A model generated the notes under the pieces. The model did no database searches. It saw only the letters and a program-made list of their open reading frames with translations, and had not been told where the DNA came from. A DNA stretch of 64,000 nucleotides, from assembly GCA_018292915.2 (NCBI GenBank), contig JACVVK020000344.1:367501-431500 (forward strand). The letters are read 5' to 3'. Source of the stretch: Batillaria attramentaria. Taxonomy: Eukaryota; Mollusca; Gastropoda; Batillariidae. Both the position numbers and the translations under genes were made by a program. This document shows positions 14,401 through 24,730 of the stretch, in pieces; position 1 is the first letter of the stretch; every line of letters begins with the position of its first letter.

Positions 14401-16916
14401 ACATGGTCGCTTTTCTTCTACCTGAAAGTCTTGTACACTGTACTGCTAATTTTGTTTGGTGTCTTCATGGGGATCTGCATTATAACTGTTGCTATCTGTT
14501 TCCCTTACCTTCTCAGCCTAGCAAGCCCATCCATAGATGCCATCATACTTGTCTATACAATTCAAATTCAAGATGTGATTGCTGCTAGTTTCTTCCCCTT
14601 GCCTTTCATCCCAGCAAATCCACTGTGCAGTGTGTGTGTGGGGGGGGGGGGGGGGGAGTGGGGTGGAGGTGGCACTTCACCAGCGTGTTTGTTTTTACCA
14701 AAAATGTTTTGGTATAAGCATACTTGTTCCTGCATCAGCAGTGATGAAGGTACTGTTTGACAGGGTTCAGAAATGACCAGAGAGAAAGGAGCCTGGAAAA
14801 AAACATTCATGTACCAGTAAACATTATGCATGCAGCCTTTTAAACGTATTGTTTGTCTTACCTGACTTTCGGGAGCCGCTAACCAAGAGTGACCAAGCTG
14901 TAACCAGGTTTGCACTGGGTTGCAATGAAAACGACCTGTATAAGTACTATGAAATGTTTCGGAAAGAGTAAGAGCAGTCTTTTGTTGTCTTCATTCTCCA
15001 AATTCAATTATTTTCATTACCTGGCAAACCACTCATGTTCCCCACATATGCTTTCCAAACTCATCCCCCTATGTATTGTTACCCATGTGCATGCACACTG
15101 TCTTTCTTCCCCTGTTTTGTCATCTGATAGGCCATTTTACCATATGATCCTGCACTTTTAAGGTACAGGTACAGGTACATGTAAAATTATTGTATTCGTG
15201 GGTAGGTTTTCAACCAGGAAGGCTGATCAGGCGTTACTTATTCATGCTGAAGAAATAAGATGGGCCTCACAAGATTTCAGGCATCTTTAAAATTGTTCAT
15301 CTTTCGGCGGATTTCCACCCTTGGCTAAGAATTTTCCACCCCCCCAACAAGTGTGTTTTCTTCTCTGAGGCACTTTAAAATCAGCCAAAACACACCATTT
15401 TAGTCTAATTCTTTAAAAAAAAAAAAAACAAAAAAACAAGTTTTAGTCTAATTTCTAACACAAATGCAGGGGAGTATGCCCCTGGACACCCCTAGCATAA
15501 CATGTCAGCTTTGCAGACGTGTGCCCGTGGCTTTGTCACTTTGTCACCACATGCTACACACTTTATCTCTTCTTGGATCATGCAGTGTTTTAAACCCCGA
15601 TCTAGGGGGAGCCGGCGTGGTTGAACGGTAGAGCGTGGGACTTCTAATGCTCGGGTCGTGAGTTCGATCCCGGCTGGGGCCAAATATTTGTGCTGGCTTT
15701 TTCATCATTGCCCCGTCTTTGATATCACCCGTATGTGGTGGAAAAGGACGTTAAACCCCCAAACACCCAGCCACCCACCCACCCCGATCTAGACTAGCAG
15801 GCACATGGTGACACCCTGTTTGGTGGTCAGATCCCTTGGGCAAGCTTGGGGGGGGGGGGGGGGGGTGGAGGTCAAGCTGTTCTGCAGGCAAGTGATTTGG
15901 GATTGAAAGACAAAGCGTTGTGTTTGCTGTTAGTGAACGTGGTAAGACTTCAGCAATAGCTTCTGTCAAACTGCTCTGTGCTCATCCAGCATGTACGCCT
16001 TGGCCTGACTTTGCTTTTGTCTGTTGGTGAAAGTGGGGGGGGGGGGGGGGGATTTGGAGGACACTTAAAACACAGCAGCTGGAAGTTTTTGTCTAAGAGT
16101 TGATGGAGGAAACAGTCAGTCAGTCAGTTGAACCTGCTGTTGAACGCATGACCAACAGCAAGTAGCCAGTAATACTAGTTGTAATCAATACATTTTCATC
16201 ACTTTTTTGGGCACTGATCCATGAAAAGCCAAGCTCATAGCTATGGCTCTGAAATAATGACACCTGCATTTAGTGAGCCTTAGTGTCTACTCTCATGTGC
16301 TGATGCTTAACATAGACGTTCGAACACTAGTTTCCTGCTGCCTCATTTGTTGCATCTCTAAATAGAGTCATTCTGACAAGGCCTTTTGTTTGAGAAATGT
16401 CTCATCTGTTGAATGTTTTATCCATTCATTGTTTAACTGCACCAGGTACATGTATCTGCTAATAATAATATCGGCACATTGTCAGTCATGAATGCGTTTT
16501 GAGGGTTTTCACACTGTAGGTTATCATTTACTTATGTTTCACTTGCATTGTGCAGATGAAAAAAAAAAAAGAAGAAAACTTTTGCATCTTGTGTGGTTTG
16601 CTTACTGTGGATATTTAGGCAGCAGTGCATACTTTTGAGTGTATATAATGTACATATGGAAATCGAACAAGTGAAACTTTGCTGTACACGTGCAGCCTTT
16701 TGTCATAAACTTCAATCACTCACTCTCTTGCCTTAACCATTCCTTTGTTGTTGTTGTTTTCCCCCCGTGACATTGTGGCTTCATGAATCTTGATGTCAAA
16801 CCTTTTCTGTTTCCAGGACGTCGAGAGACCGGGTGAGGAGGAGTACCTCAGGACACCAAACCATGGAAACCATGTACACACTGAAAAAACAACCAATCAT
16901 AAAGTATGTGACTGGC

Positions 16917-17005
<89 letters not shown>

Positions 17006-17994
17006 GGAGAGGGAGAAAAAGATAAATTTGTGTGGGTGCCATTCAAGGGATCCAAGGTAGACTTTTCATTTTTCTAGTGAACTTGTTCTTTATATGAGTA
17101 CATTAATTCAAACCATGGTGCCCAAGAGTGAAACATGGATTCTTGAGTAACTTGGTTTTAATTTAAGAATGGCTCAGAACGCATATTACATGTATACATT
17201 TCTCCTGAGCTGTCCTCAAAATTAAGTGATGCCAACATTTTACTGTGCTCAGAATTGAGTGATGCCAGAGCTCCATAATGCTGTTGAAAATTGAATCAAA
17301 AAGTGCTGTCTGTATGCGCTCCTCTGCAGCCATATAAACATCATGACTGCATTTCTGCATTCTTTCAGCAGGCCGTTCTCTCAGACTCTGAACGTAGCCA
17401 CTACCAGAGGTACTCTGGTGTTCACGAACCACACCTCACAAAAGAACCACATTTACTGCGTGACCGTGACCACAGCACAGGACCTCCCCCAAGACCGCCA
17501 GAGCCGTCACGACCTCACGAATCAGCAGCAGGTGTGTGCTCATACCTGATATCTCTGGTCTTGTTCTCTTGTTTGTTTGTTTTTTTTTCATTGAGCTCTC
17601 ACAGACAAGGTGACTGGCCTCATAGATTTGGAATGGTCGGTTGCTTCAGGATAAATGTTGGCTTTGTTTAACAGTGAAGTTGAAGTGATGTTACAATAGA
17701 AGTTTAAAATTGGAGAAGAAACAATACAAGAATCTGGCATATTTATATGTCTGAAGTTTCAGGCACAGGCCTTTGATGGGGGCTTCTATAGGTATTGTTC
17801 TTACAGTATTAGAAGAAAAAGAGGGTTGTATTTCCGTCATGCCCACATGCATACATTCCTTAGTGATGTTCATTTGGAGGCACGATGATTGATGCCTTGC
17901 AGTTTGAGAAAATGGCTTCTGGATGGTACTTTCACTAATGCACCCTTAGACTAAGTGTTCTGTTTGTTTGTGTGTTTGTTTGGTGTGTGTGTTT

Positions 17995-18058
<64 letters not shown>

Positions 18059-18598
18059 TTAATTCAGCATTCACTTTTTGTGGTGACATTTTGTAAGGAA
18101 TTTAAGAGTGACAATATTGTGTGTAATTATGAAATACCAAAATCGATCCTTCAGCATTATAAACTTTACTCTCTTTTGTTCTTTTTCTTTCTTTTGTTAA
18201 ATCCCCTTTAGTTAGGTGATTGGCATTGTAATCATTGTTTGTAATCACATACTAAGGGATGTGTGATTGCGTCTTGCATTTTACACGCAAACGCCGATAA
18301 ACACCGACCTCATCCCTCGGCAGATATTGGCGGTGGCACAGCTGCACTGATGAGGCTGGTGGAGGACTTGCAGCGCGAAGTGCGTGAACTGCGCTCCCAC
18401 ACCGTCAGCAAAAACGACTTCAACGACCTCCACTCGGACTACCGACGCCTCAAGCAGGAGTTCGAGACGTTCCGCACCACCACTTCCAAGAAGCTGCGGG
18501 AACTGATGATGGAAGTGGACGAGGAGAAGAAACTACGCCTCAACACGCAGGTGGAAATGGAGCGAGTGAAGAAACTACTGGCCGAGTCTCAAGTCTGA
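334..18598 (+). CDS. SH3KBP1: CIN85/CD2AP-family adaptor: three SH3 domains, CPI motif, coiled coil (16 exons)
   Basis: Scaffold that in other animals links receptor endocytosis (CBL, endophilin) to actin capping. Inferred exons: 334-337, 1919-2076, 2471-2600, 3696-3802, 5154-5280, 5773-5915, 6296-6362, 6996-7180, 7677-7800, 9798-9842 (optional), 10492-10740, 12559-12674, 14008-14031 (optional), 16817-16903, 17369-17531, 18324-18598. Phases agree throughout and the sum is 667 aa; human CIN85 has 665. SH3-A (about residues 2-54) has [16 protein letters not shown] and FPENFVK. SH3-B (about 103-158) spans exons 4-5, with EEGWWEG and FPSNFVE. SH3-C (about 249-305) has [10 protein letters not shown] and [10 protein letters not shown]. 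Exon 6 carries the family's GVGLGNIF...PIKLR linker. Exon 9 (KKPPPPAGK), exon 11 and exon 15 ([11 protein letters not shown]) are proline-rich. Exon 12 has a capping-protein-interaction motif. Residues about 585-667 form the coiled coil ([20 protein letters not shown]). Vertebrates have two paralogues and flies one (cindr); this is probably the single mollusc copy. The exon 12 donor and the two small exons are the least certain parts. Confidence 0.9.
2664..3192. repeat. Four tandem ~135-bp units in intron 3 of the SH3KBP1-like gene
   Basis: Four near-identical units begin with CAGAAAGAGAACCACAGC at about 2673, 2807, 2945 and 3076. Each continues through a shared TTCTTGGGTGCAGCTTACTG block and ends GGTCACTCAGCAGGG. 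The units differ mainly in a purine tract in the middle, which is A-rich in some copies and a run of about 19 G in the second. The array is intronic and no splice or coding signal was seen in it. Its high identity suggests recent expansion. Confidence 0.9.
3571..3660. repeat. Perfect 30-bp x 3 tandem repeat just before exon 4
   Basis: Three identical 30-bp units starting CTTGCGGATTTGACCGTG sit back to back, ending 36 nt before the exon 4 start at 3696. The unit is a multiple of three, so it reads openly as [10 protein letters not shown] repeated, but the frame does not enter exon 4 and this looks incidental. The array occupies the region where the branch point of intron 3 would normally be, so copy number could affect splicing. 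Confidence 0.95.
3820..4301. mobile_element. Possible foldback or MITE-like element in intron 4
   Basis: CAGGGGTCG at 3820-3828 is mirrored by CGACCCCTG at 4293-4301, and both ends are followed inward by related T/A-rich and GCGTTT- or GCAAA-containing sequence. The interior has several GCATTTT and TACGCATTTT motifs. The arrangement suggests an old non-autonomous element with inverted ends of about 480 bp total. No target-site duplication was confirmed, so it may be a chance inverted repeat. Confidence 0.3.
8403..8465. repeat. (CT)n microsatellite in intron 9
   Basis: A nearly pure CT dinucleotide run of about 60 bp lies inside the long intron between exons 9 and 10. It explains the apparent Arg-Glu repeat reading frame on the opposite strand, which is not a gene. 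Confidence 0.95.
8901..8957 (-). mobile_element. LINE 3' tail inserted in the satellite (first copy)
   Basis: On the minus strand this reads CATTGAGTTTTATTTAAAG, then a GCGCCCTAGAAATACC block, then (ATT)n. That is the same sequence as the 3' end of the LINE at 61310-61375. The insert is flanked by CTCAATA on the left and CTCAATG on the right, consistent with a 7-bp target-site duplication inside a 41-bp monomer. It therefore looks like a very short, 5'-truncated retrotransposon insertion. Confidence 0.85.
9201..9260 (-). mobile_element. LINE 3' tail in the satellite (second, amplified copy)
   Basis: This matches the insert at 8901 apart from a slightly different AAT-repeat length, with the same flanking monomer variants. 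It is best explained as duplication of the first insertion with its surrounding monomers, not as an independent insertion. Confidence 0.85.
9798..9842 (+). CDS. SH3KBP1: Candidate 45-nt cassette exon of the SH3KBP1-like gene
   Basis: A CACACAG acceptor and a TACG|GTGAGC donor bracket 45 nt that are open in the phase set by exon 9 (phase 1) and return to phase 1 for exon 11. Including it would add [15 protein letters not shown], a strongly basic segment, between the proline-rich exons; leaving it out keeps the frame. The polypyrimidine tract is weak, so it may be alternatively spliced or not an exon. Confidence 0.4.
14008..14031 (+). CDS. SH3KBP1: Candidate 24-nt microexon coding a basic stretch
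   Basis: TTTTGCAG precedes 24 nt that read RRRRRKAK in phase 0 and are followed by GTATTT. Phase 0 entry requires the exon 12 donor to be at 12674|12675 (CCCGGT|GTATGC). Using the neighbouring donor two bases earlier would put exon 14 in a frame with an early stop. The microexon extends the basic tail that follows the CPI motif. It may be alternative. Confidence 0.45.
15606..15781 (+). mobile_element. tRNA-derived SINE (family A), full length with target-site duplication
   Basis: The element opens with a tRNA-like head (GAGCCGGCGTGGTTGAACGG as A-box region, GTGAGTTCGATCCCGG as B box). A body follows containing GCTGGCTTTTTCATC, GCCCCGTCTTTGATATCACC and GGTGGAAAAGGACGTTAAA, then a C/A-rich tail. 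An 11-bp direct repeat, CCCCGATCTAG, flanks it at 15595-15605 and 15782-15792. Eight further copies of this family occur in the window on both strands. It lies in the intron before exon 14 of the SH3KBP1-like gene. Confidence 0.92.
16921..16997. repeat. (GT)n microsatellite 17 nt after the exon 14 donor
   Basis: A pure GT run of about 38 units begins shortly after the donor at 16903/16904 and is followed by a GA-rich tract. Length variation here could influence donor use, because GT repeats can bind splicing regulators. The Val-Cys repeat reading frames across it are artefacts. Confidence 0.95.
17984..18056. repeat. (GT)n microsatellite in the last intron
   Basis: A GT-rich stretch that becomes a pure GT run of about 28 units lies between exon 15 and the terminal exon of the SH3KBP1-like gene. 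No coding signal is associated. Confidence 0.95.
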
Positions 18599-18809
18599 TG
18601 TAGGCCGTAGGGGGCGCCTGGCTGACTGTGTGCGAGTCTGTGATGATGTATTATGTATGGGTCAGTGTGTGTGAATGTATGTAAGTGAGAGAGTGTGTGT
18701 GAGTGTGTGTGAGTGTGTTCATGAATGTGTATGTGAGAGAGAGAGAGAGAGAAAAAGAGAGAGAGTGTGTGTGTGTATGTGTATGTGAGATGCATGTGCA
18801 CGCTTTTGA

Positions 18810-18859
<50 letters not shown>

Positions 18860-19962
18860 TTGCAGCCGCTTGACAGTTTTCACAAGAGTGCGTGCTTGGG
18901 GAATGGTTCTAATATGCTTTTTACATCGGTGTTTTGTAAACTTGTGTAGAGCGTTTCTACGCCAAAACCAAACATCAGACTTTGGAGGAAATTTTTTTTT
19001 TTTTTTAAAGATTTTTTTTATATTGTTTTTGTGTGTGCGCATACTGCACATGATATGCCTGCTTTTACTGAGATGTTTGTGTCTCATCGGGAAGATTGTG
19101 TCACAATCACCATCCGTGGCTTTACGATTCAGAAAAAAAGTGCACGTTTTTGCCACAGATCATCGTCCTAAATTATTGGTGTGCTTGGCACAACACCATG
19201 GCTGTATCAGCCATTCCACAGATTCTGAATTTGCCAGATACCTGTGCTGTTGTTGGTGTTTTTTGGGTTGTCTTTTTTTTTTTTTTCAGATTGTCATCCT
19301 TTTGATGCTTTTTCCAAACTTCCTTTGAAGCATTTAGCAAAATTTCTTGCAGACAACTTTTTCTTACAAAATTTCACCTTTTTTTTTTTGCATGTGTACA
19401 GAGAACTACAGCAATTGCTATTAGATTTATAAAAGGATGAAAAAAACAAGAGGCTTGTGTAAGAACTACTTTTCACTGCCTTGTCCAGTTTTGGAATGCG
19501 TAAGGCCGTTTAACGTTGATTTTTATGTGACATTTGGTACATTCCACTGGTCATGTTTACAGTTGGGACGAGTGACATGTGCACATGTACATGTGTATCT
19601 TGGATCATGTATAAAATTTACGCTGAGAGAAGCTTTAACACATTTCTCGGATACGTTTCTCCGGTGTCCTTACCATTCCTTGTTAGTGCAAGAATGATCA
19701 TCGTGTAGCGCGCACGCAGTTTTGGTAAGGGCACCAAAGGTTTTCACTTTGCTTTACTTGCCTGGCAGAAAGGAAGATTGCAGTATGGGAGTGATTGTGT
19801 GTGAAAGCGTTCGTGTTGCATTTTATACAAATACTGGTTGGTTTTGGTAGAAGGAAAGTTGCTTATAGTGAAGTTTTGAGACGATGGTCAAACTATGCCA
19901 TCTGTAAGTTGGTTGACACTGTTTCCTGAATGAGCCACAGCCATGGTGAGAGAGAGAGAGAG

Positions 19963-20007
<45 letters not shown>

Positions 20008-20545
20008 AGGGAGAGAGAGAAAGAGACAGCCCTTCGAATGAGGCAGTTTTCCATGGTTCAGTTTCTTCACACGTTCCGATCCTGCTTTTCCGGTCAAAGT
20101 TCAGCTCCCTTGCATTCCAGCTTGCGTCAAAAATTGCATCCGAACTCGGTGTGTACACTGTACATATTATACCTACTATCTACAAAAGCAACATACAATA
20201 TCTAAATACTCTGTAGAAATTGAACACTCGACTGCAAACGCCGTGTGCTGAATGCTTCGTTCACAAAAAGTGGTGAAAGTACAATTTGTAATTATGAAAA
20301 AGTAAACAAAAGGAACCTGACTTCTATACAGGTGGTAAGCTTACTAGTCCATTGTAATCTGTTTAAAAAGAGAAGAGTAGTACACGTTTATTTATATTGT
20401 TGTTGCGCGCATTTTCATTTTTTCTTCTTTTTTTGCACAGTATTTTGTCAAACAAAGAGACAAAGGCAAGAGTATGGTAATGCCTTAGAGGTGTACATGT
20501 ATACGTATGCTACGGAATAAAGTTTGTAGACTCCAGAATTGAAGA
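18599..20545 (+). other. 3' UTR of the SH3KBP1-like gene
   Basis: The region after the TGA at 18596-18598 has no exon signals. It carries three microsatellite blocks: mixed GT/GA at 18660-18790, GT at 18810-18859, and GA/GT/GA at 19950-20023. It ends near a canonical AATAAA at 20516-20521. The UTR would be about 1.9 kb. Longer forms using later AATAAA-like sites, for example near 25288, cannot be excluded. Confidence 0.6.
20516..20521 (+). terminator. Polyadenylation signal AATAAA, SH3KBP1-like gene
   Basis: This is a canonical AATAAA on the gene strand about 1.9 kb after the stop codon, followed within 40 nt by a T/G-rich sequence (TGTGTTTGCAGTTTGG), as expected for a cleavage site. Transcript data would be needed to confirm it. 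Confidence 0.5.
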
Positions 20546-21713
20546 GTTATTCTGTGTTTGCAGTTTGGTGTAGAGTACATATCGTTTTATTCAATTTGGT
20601 TAGACCATACTGCAGTATCACCTGCTCTTTGTCCTAAGTAATACCGGTATATTGGTACATGCTGGGCAGTTTTGCAGTGTATGGTTAGTGCTTGTACCGG
20701 TGATGTTGTCCACAACACCTTGCACAGTACGCAAAAGCTTTAGCTGCAAATCTGCCGGTTTTTTTTTTTTTTTTTTTAACCAGCTGCTTCAACCGTCTTG
20801 GTGAAAGGGCTTTGAAGGTTGATTTAATATGTTGTTTTCCCATTTCGCTCAGCGCTGAAAAGGAACTATGGGTCAAAATGGCCCCAGCTACTGTAAAACG
20901 CATCGGGTCACATTTTGACAAATCACTCTCCTTTGTGTCCGGTGACCAGGGCAATTTGGGGTTTGATGTTTTTCATATTTTGTAAAATCTCAGACCAGCT
21001 GGAAGTGTTGTATCTCTTGGTAATACTCTTTGCTTTTGAAGAAAGTATTCTTCTCCAAGGCGTTCTGCATCAGTGTTTTTGAGGTCCTTACATGTTGGCA
21101 GTGTGTCTTGTTTGGCCCTGGTTGTGAGATGAGCATGTTTCTGGCCTTTCATTTCTACCTCAGAGCAAATGTTGTTCAGTTTTATGAAACTCCTTCCAGT
21201 ACTAGGGAGACTCCGAACCTATTTCTGACGTCCTCTTGATTGGGACTCTGTGACCTTCATCGCTATGCTCCTGTGCCCACTGTAAAATTGTCAAACGGCC
21301 TCTGATCTCCACGTACCAATGGAAAAAAACGTCCTGTGCTTGGCTTATGTTCTTTTTCTGTCTCGTATTTTTAAGTATTGGCGTGTAACGTTTTCTTCAG
21401 TGTACTGTCCAGTCATGCAAAGCTTATTGTGATCAGCAGTGTGAATTTGTGTAATGAGTCAGCATACAGCAGATCTGACCAGCATTTCGTTTTGCCGTTT
21501 GTTGAGCTCAAGGACACTGCATATTGTCTGAAAGGGGGCATGGATGTTTTCTCGCTTTTTGTGAGAACTGCATCAGAGAGACTGAAATCACACTGATCTA
21601 TTTTACTCTAATAGTAAAATAGTTTGTAGTAGTGTATGAATTTGGTCAACGTATTTGGTAACTAGTTACTACTTTTCTGTCTCTTTTTTTTTTTTTTTCT
21701 TTTCCCTTTTTTT

Positions 21714-21810
21714 CTATTGTCCCTTTACGGAAATATGGGCTGCTTCCCCATGGGGAGAAGCGTGTCTCTGCTGTGCTGTGCTACTCAACCTCCCTATGTT
21801 TTGGTTTTTT
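21714..21810 (+). mobile_element. Dispersed retroelement 3' tail (poly-T type)
   Basis: CCTTTACGGAAATATGGGCTGC, then a CCCCATGGGGAGAAGCG block and a TGCTGTGCT-ACTC segment, leads into a long T run. The same arrangement recurs at 35925-36026 (GGAAATTCGGGCTGC, CCCCTGGCAGAAGCGC, GTGCAGCGCCACC, poly-T). Two independent copies with a shared poly-T end identify a dispersed repeat, probably the 3' end of a LINE or SINE. The small palindrome around CCCC-GGGG suggests a conserved stem. Confidence 0.65.
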
Positions 21811-22226
21811 TTTTTTTTTTTGGTTGTTAAATTATTGTACTTTTTGTAAACTAGACAAGCATCACTGTAAAATATGGAATAATGGAACAGCTTAGTATAC
21901 TTAAAAAAAAAAAAAAAAAAACCAAACATACGTATCTAATTTAGTTAATGGTATGTACCTGTATCTCCAAGTCCCACCAGTTTGACACACCACCAATATT
22001 AATTTCATACATAGTGTCCTGCTTCGTAACGTGCGTATGCCTGCGTCTGCTGTCTTTAGTATTGTTGTAAGCTCTATGTGGTGTGACAGCATTGCCCGAA
22101 GAATGTTTTTTTGTGGAAGATTTGTGGTTGTAAAAGTGTACATGCTTCTGTTCCTAGTCTTCCACCCAGAGCAGTGTTTTAGCTGTGTGTACTTGATGCG
22201 CTGTAGGAGAAGAACGTAAGTACTGT

Positions 22227-22662
22227 AGGTTTCACCCAGTGTGATGTGCAACTTCTTTGCGTATGGATAAAAGATATAATACTTCCAGTGGTGGTCGATC
22301 CACAAGATGCTGAAAGTCAAGATGTTTTGAATAAAAAAAATGACCTACATTTTTGAAGCTTTTAAGCACATTACTGCATTCTGATCGACTGGACTTCAAG
22401 TTAAACCTGGAAGTTGAAAGCAACTCCAGCCTCCACCCGATCTGATTTGGAAGGTTTCGCCCACTGTGATGTGCAACTTCTTTGCGTATGGATAAATGAT
22501 ATAATACTTCCAGTGGTGGTCGATCCATAAGACGCTGAAAGTCAAAATGTTTTGAATAAAAAATTACCTACATTTTTTAAGCTTTCAGGCACATTACTGC
22601 ATTCTGATCGACTGGACTGGAAGTTGAAAGCAACTCCAGCCTCCACCCGATCTGATTTGGAA
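22227..22662. repeat. Two tandem copies of a ~225-bp unit
   Basis: The unit starting AGGTTTCACCCAGTGTGATG at 22227 is repeated from 22452 (AGGTTTCGCCCACTGTGATG). Both contain the ATAATACTTCCAGTGGTGG and TTCTGATCGACTGGACT blocks and end CCACCCGATCTGATTTGGA. The second copy has a small internal deletion. No gene is associated. Confidence 0.85.
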
Positions 22663-24627
22663 GTGGTCTGCCCACAAAAAAAATAAATAAATAAATAATA
22701 TGAATAAAATTTAAAAAATAGATGCATAACTTCCACAGTGTGAACATTTGGCCGAAAAGTGCAGATCAGCCATTGATGCACTATTCCTGGCATGAGTTTT
22801 CAGTTTGTTTAATTTCTTCATGCGTCAAAAAAACGAAGAGAAAGCATTTATTCAAAAAGAACACAGTCATGCAATATGGTCCAGCATAATCTTTCAGAGG
22901 CATCAAGTTGGCATTGGTATTGTTACTGCTCTTCTCAGGCGATGTTCACTTGTGCCTAGCTGGAGTGGTGATGATCCCAGGTTTTTTAATGTTAGTAATA
23001 GGCATTAGTCTTTGCCAGCATGTTGATATAGTGAGAAAAGAGAGAGACTGGAAATGTACTCTAGCGAGCCTGTGTAGAAATGTTACCCAGGCAGAATTGT
23101 ACTTTTGGAGGGGGCACTACTCTTGAGTGACTGGTGATGGTTTTCTTGATCATGTGTTACCGTCTGTTTGCATGGGATAATGATAATAGTAACAGATTGT
23201 GCTTACATAGTCCCTGCTCTTGCAACAACAACAACAACAACAAAATCTACTCATGGGTGTATTGAATTGTAGCCTCCGCAGGTTGATGTTCAGGATCAGT
23301 TCACAATGTTGCAATGTTGCTACCATACTAGGTTATATACAGGGAGACTTTTGTTTTTGAACTGTTACTCTTGTGACTGCATGTGTGCACACAAAACAGT
23401 GCACCTTAGAGATTAATAGAGCTCCAAACGCAACACAGACATTTGATTGCCTTGCAAATGAGGAAAACTTGACTGGCTGTAAACAGCAGCTGTCTCTTGT
23501 TTCCTTTGTCGGTTGCTCAAACTCGGGGAGCTGCAAGGTCGAGTGTTGCTGTGACACTCTCCGGCAACTGCGTTTTGGCTTCAATCAGCTGAACGCAAGC
23601 CTGTCTGTACATGTCTTTGTGTATGTGTCTTACTGGTGCGATGCTGGACACCACCAAATCAACTTAGAACAACCTGTGAGCCTTACGGTCTTAAAGGTAG
23701 AGCCTGTAACGGAAAGGTTTACGAACTATCGTTAGTCATTGCCCGGAGTCGCCTGGAAATTTGTCTGTGTGTAGCAAGGGCAGATGGTATCGGTGATTTT
23801 TGTTATGAGCTTAGCGCAGTTATGAAATGTCATGTACAGTCCGTATGGTGTACATTGCGTATTTATTGCTACATGTAGTACCAGTGATATAATTTTGATA
23901 TTTGTGATTGTAGTTGTGCTGCTTTGCCTTTGTGATTGAAAAGCCTGTGACTGAGTTAAAGCTTTCAGTGTGCATGTGCCTCTTTGCATTTGCGTCCCCC
24001 CCCCCCCCCCTTCCCTTCCCCCCACCCCTTGTCGGCCATGTTCGAGTGTCCTGTTTTTCGATACTTTTCCATACACATGTATGGTCATCTGAATTGTAGA
24101 TACACTTAGCAACAGATACAGATGTGCTCTTGTCTGGGTTGAGCGGCATTACACTTTTTAAACTCTTTTTTTTTTTTTTTTTTTTTAAATAATCGCCAGT
24201 TATTTGTCATCACAGTTATATTAATATATAATGTACAATCTTCATTGCATGAACAGTGGTTTCTTCCTCAGCATTCAAATTATCAAATCTGGTAAAGCAC
24301 ATTCCATATTCCATTTCCATCAGGCAGTTGTTAATGTTGTCCATTAAAAGCACGGAGGACTGATTGTGCTTGATTTTCTTTTTTATATATATATATACAA
24401 CTGTGTCCTGTGTATTGGTGCTGATCAGTTTGTCTGTTGTCTTGCAACTGCATGTGACATGTCTGCTTAATAGAGCTTGGAAGGAGAACAAATGGAAGAA
24501 TACTCTTTTTTTCTCTCCTCTTTTTTTTTTTTTTTTTTTTTTTTACCGGTAAACTCGATTGCTACGACGTAAGTGTTGGGTTGTGCACCAGTGGCTTCAC
24601 AAAAAAAAAAAAAATCAAAATTATTTC

Positions 24628-24730
24628 ATGCATGGATTTAAATTTGGCTCAGTTGGAGTGTTGCACTTTCATTATAATTATATTCATGTTTACTGTAGTA
24701 ACAGCCAACAAGGATCTGATTTTCACCGGC
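24628..24730 (+). repeat. Dispersed repeat copy (ATTTAAATTTGG family)
   Basis: GCATGGATTTAAATTTGGCT is followed by a GTTGCACTTTCATTATAAT block. The same order appears at 54953-55035 on the plus strand and inverted at 55683-55745. Three copies on both strands show an interspersed element. No coding capacity was seen. Confidence 0.65.

Noticed and set aside
15606..15690. Functional tRNA genes at SINE heads (also 61410-61485)
   Set aside because: The heads keep A and B boxes but not a full cloverleaf, and they continue into shared SINE bodies or tails with target duplications.
18810..19328. 172-aa open frame after the SH3KBP1-like stop codon
   Set aside because: It begins in a GT microsatellite (Cys-Val repeat) and continues through poly-T; it has no domain similarity and lies in the 3' UTR.
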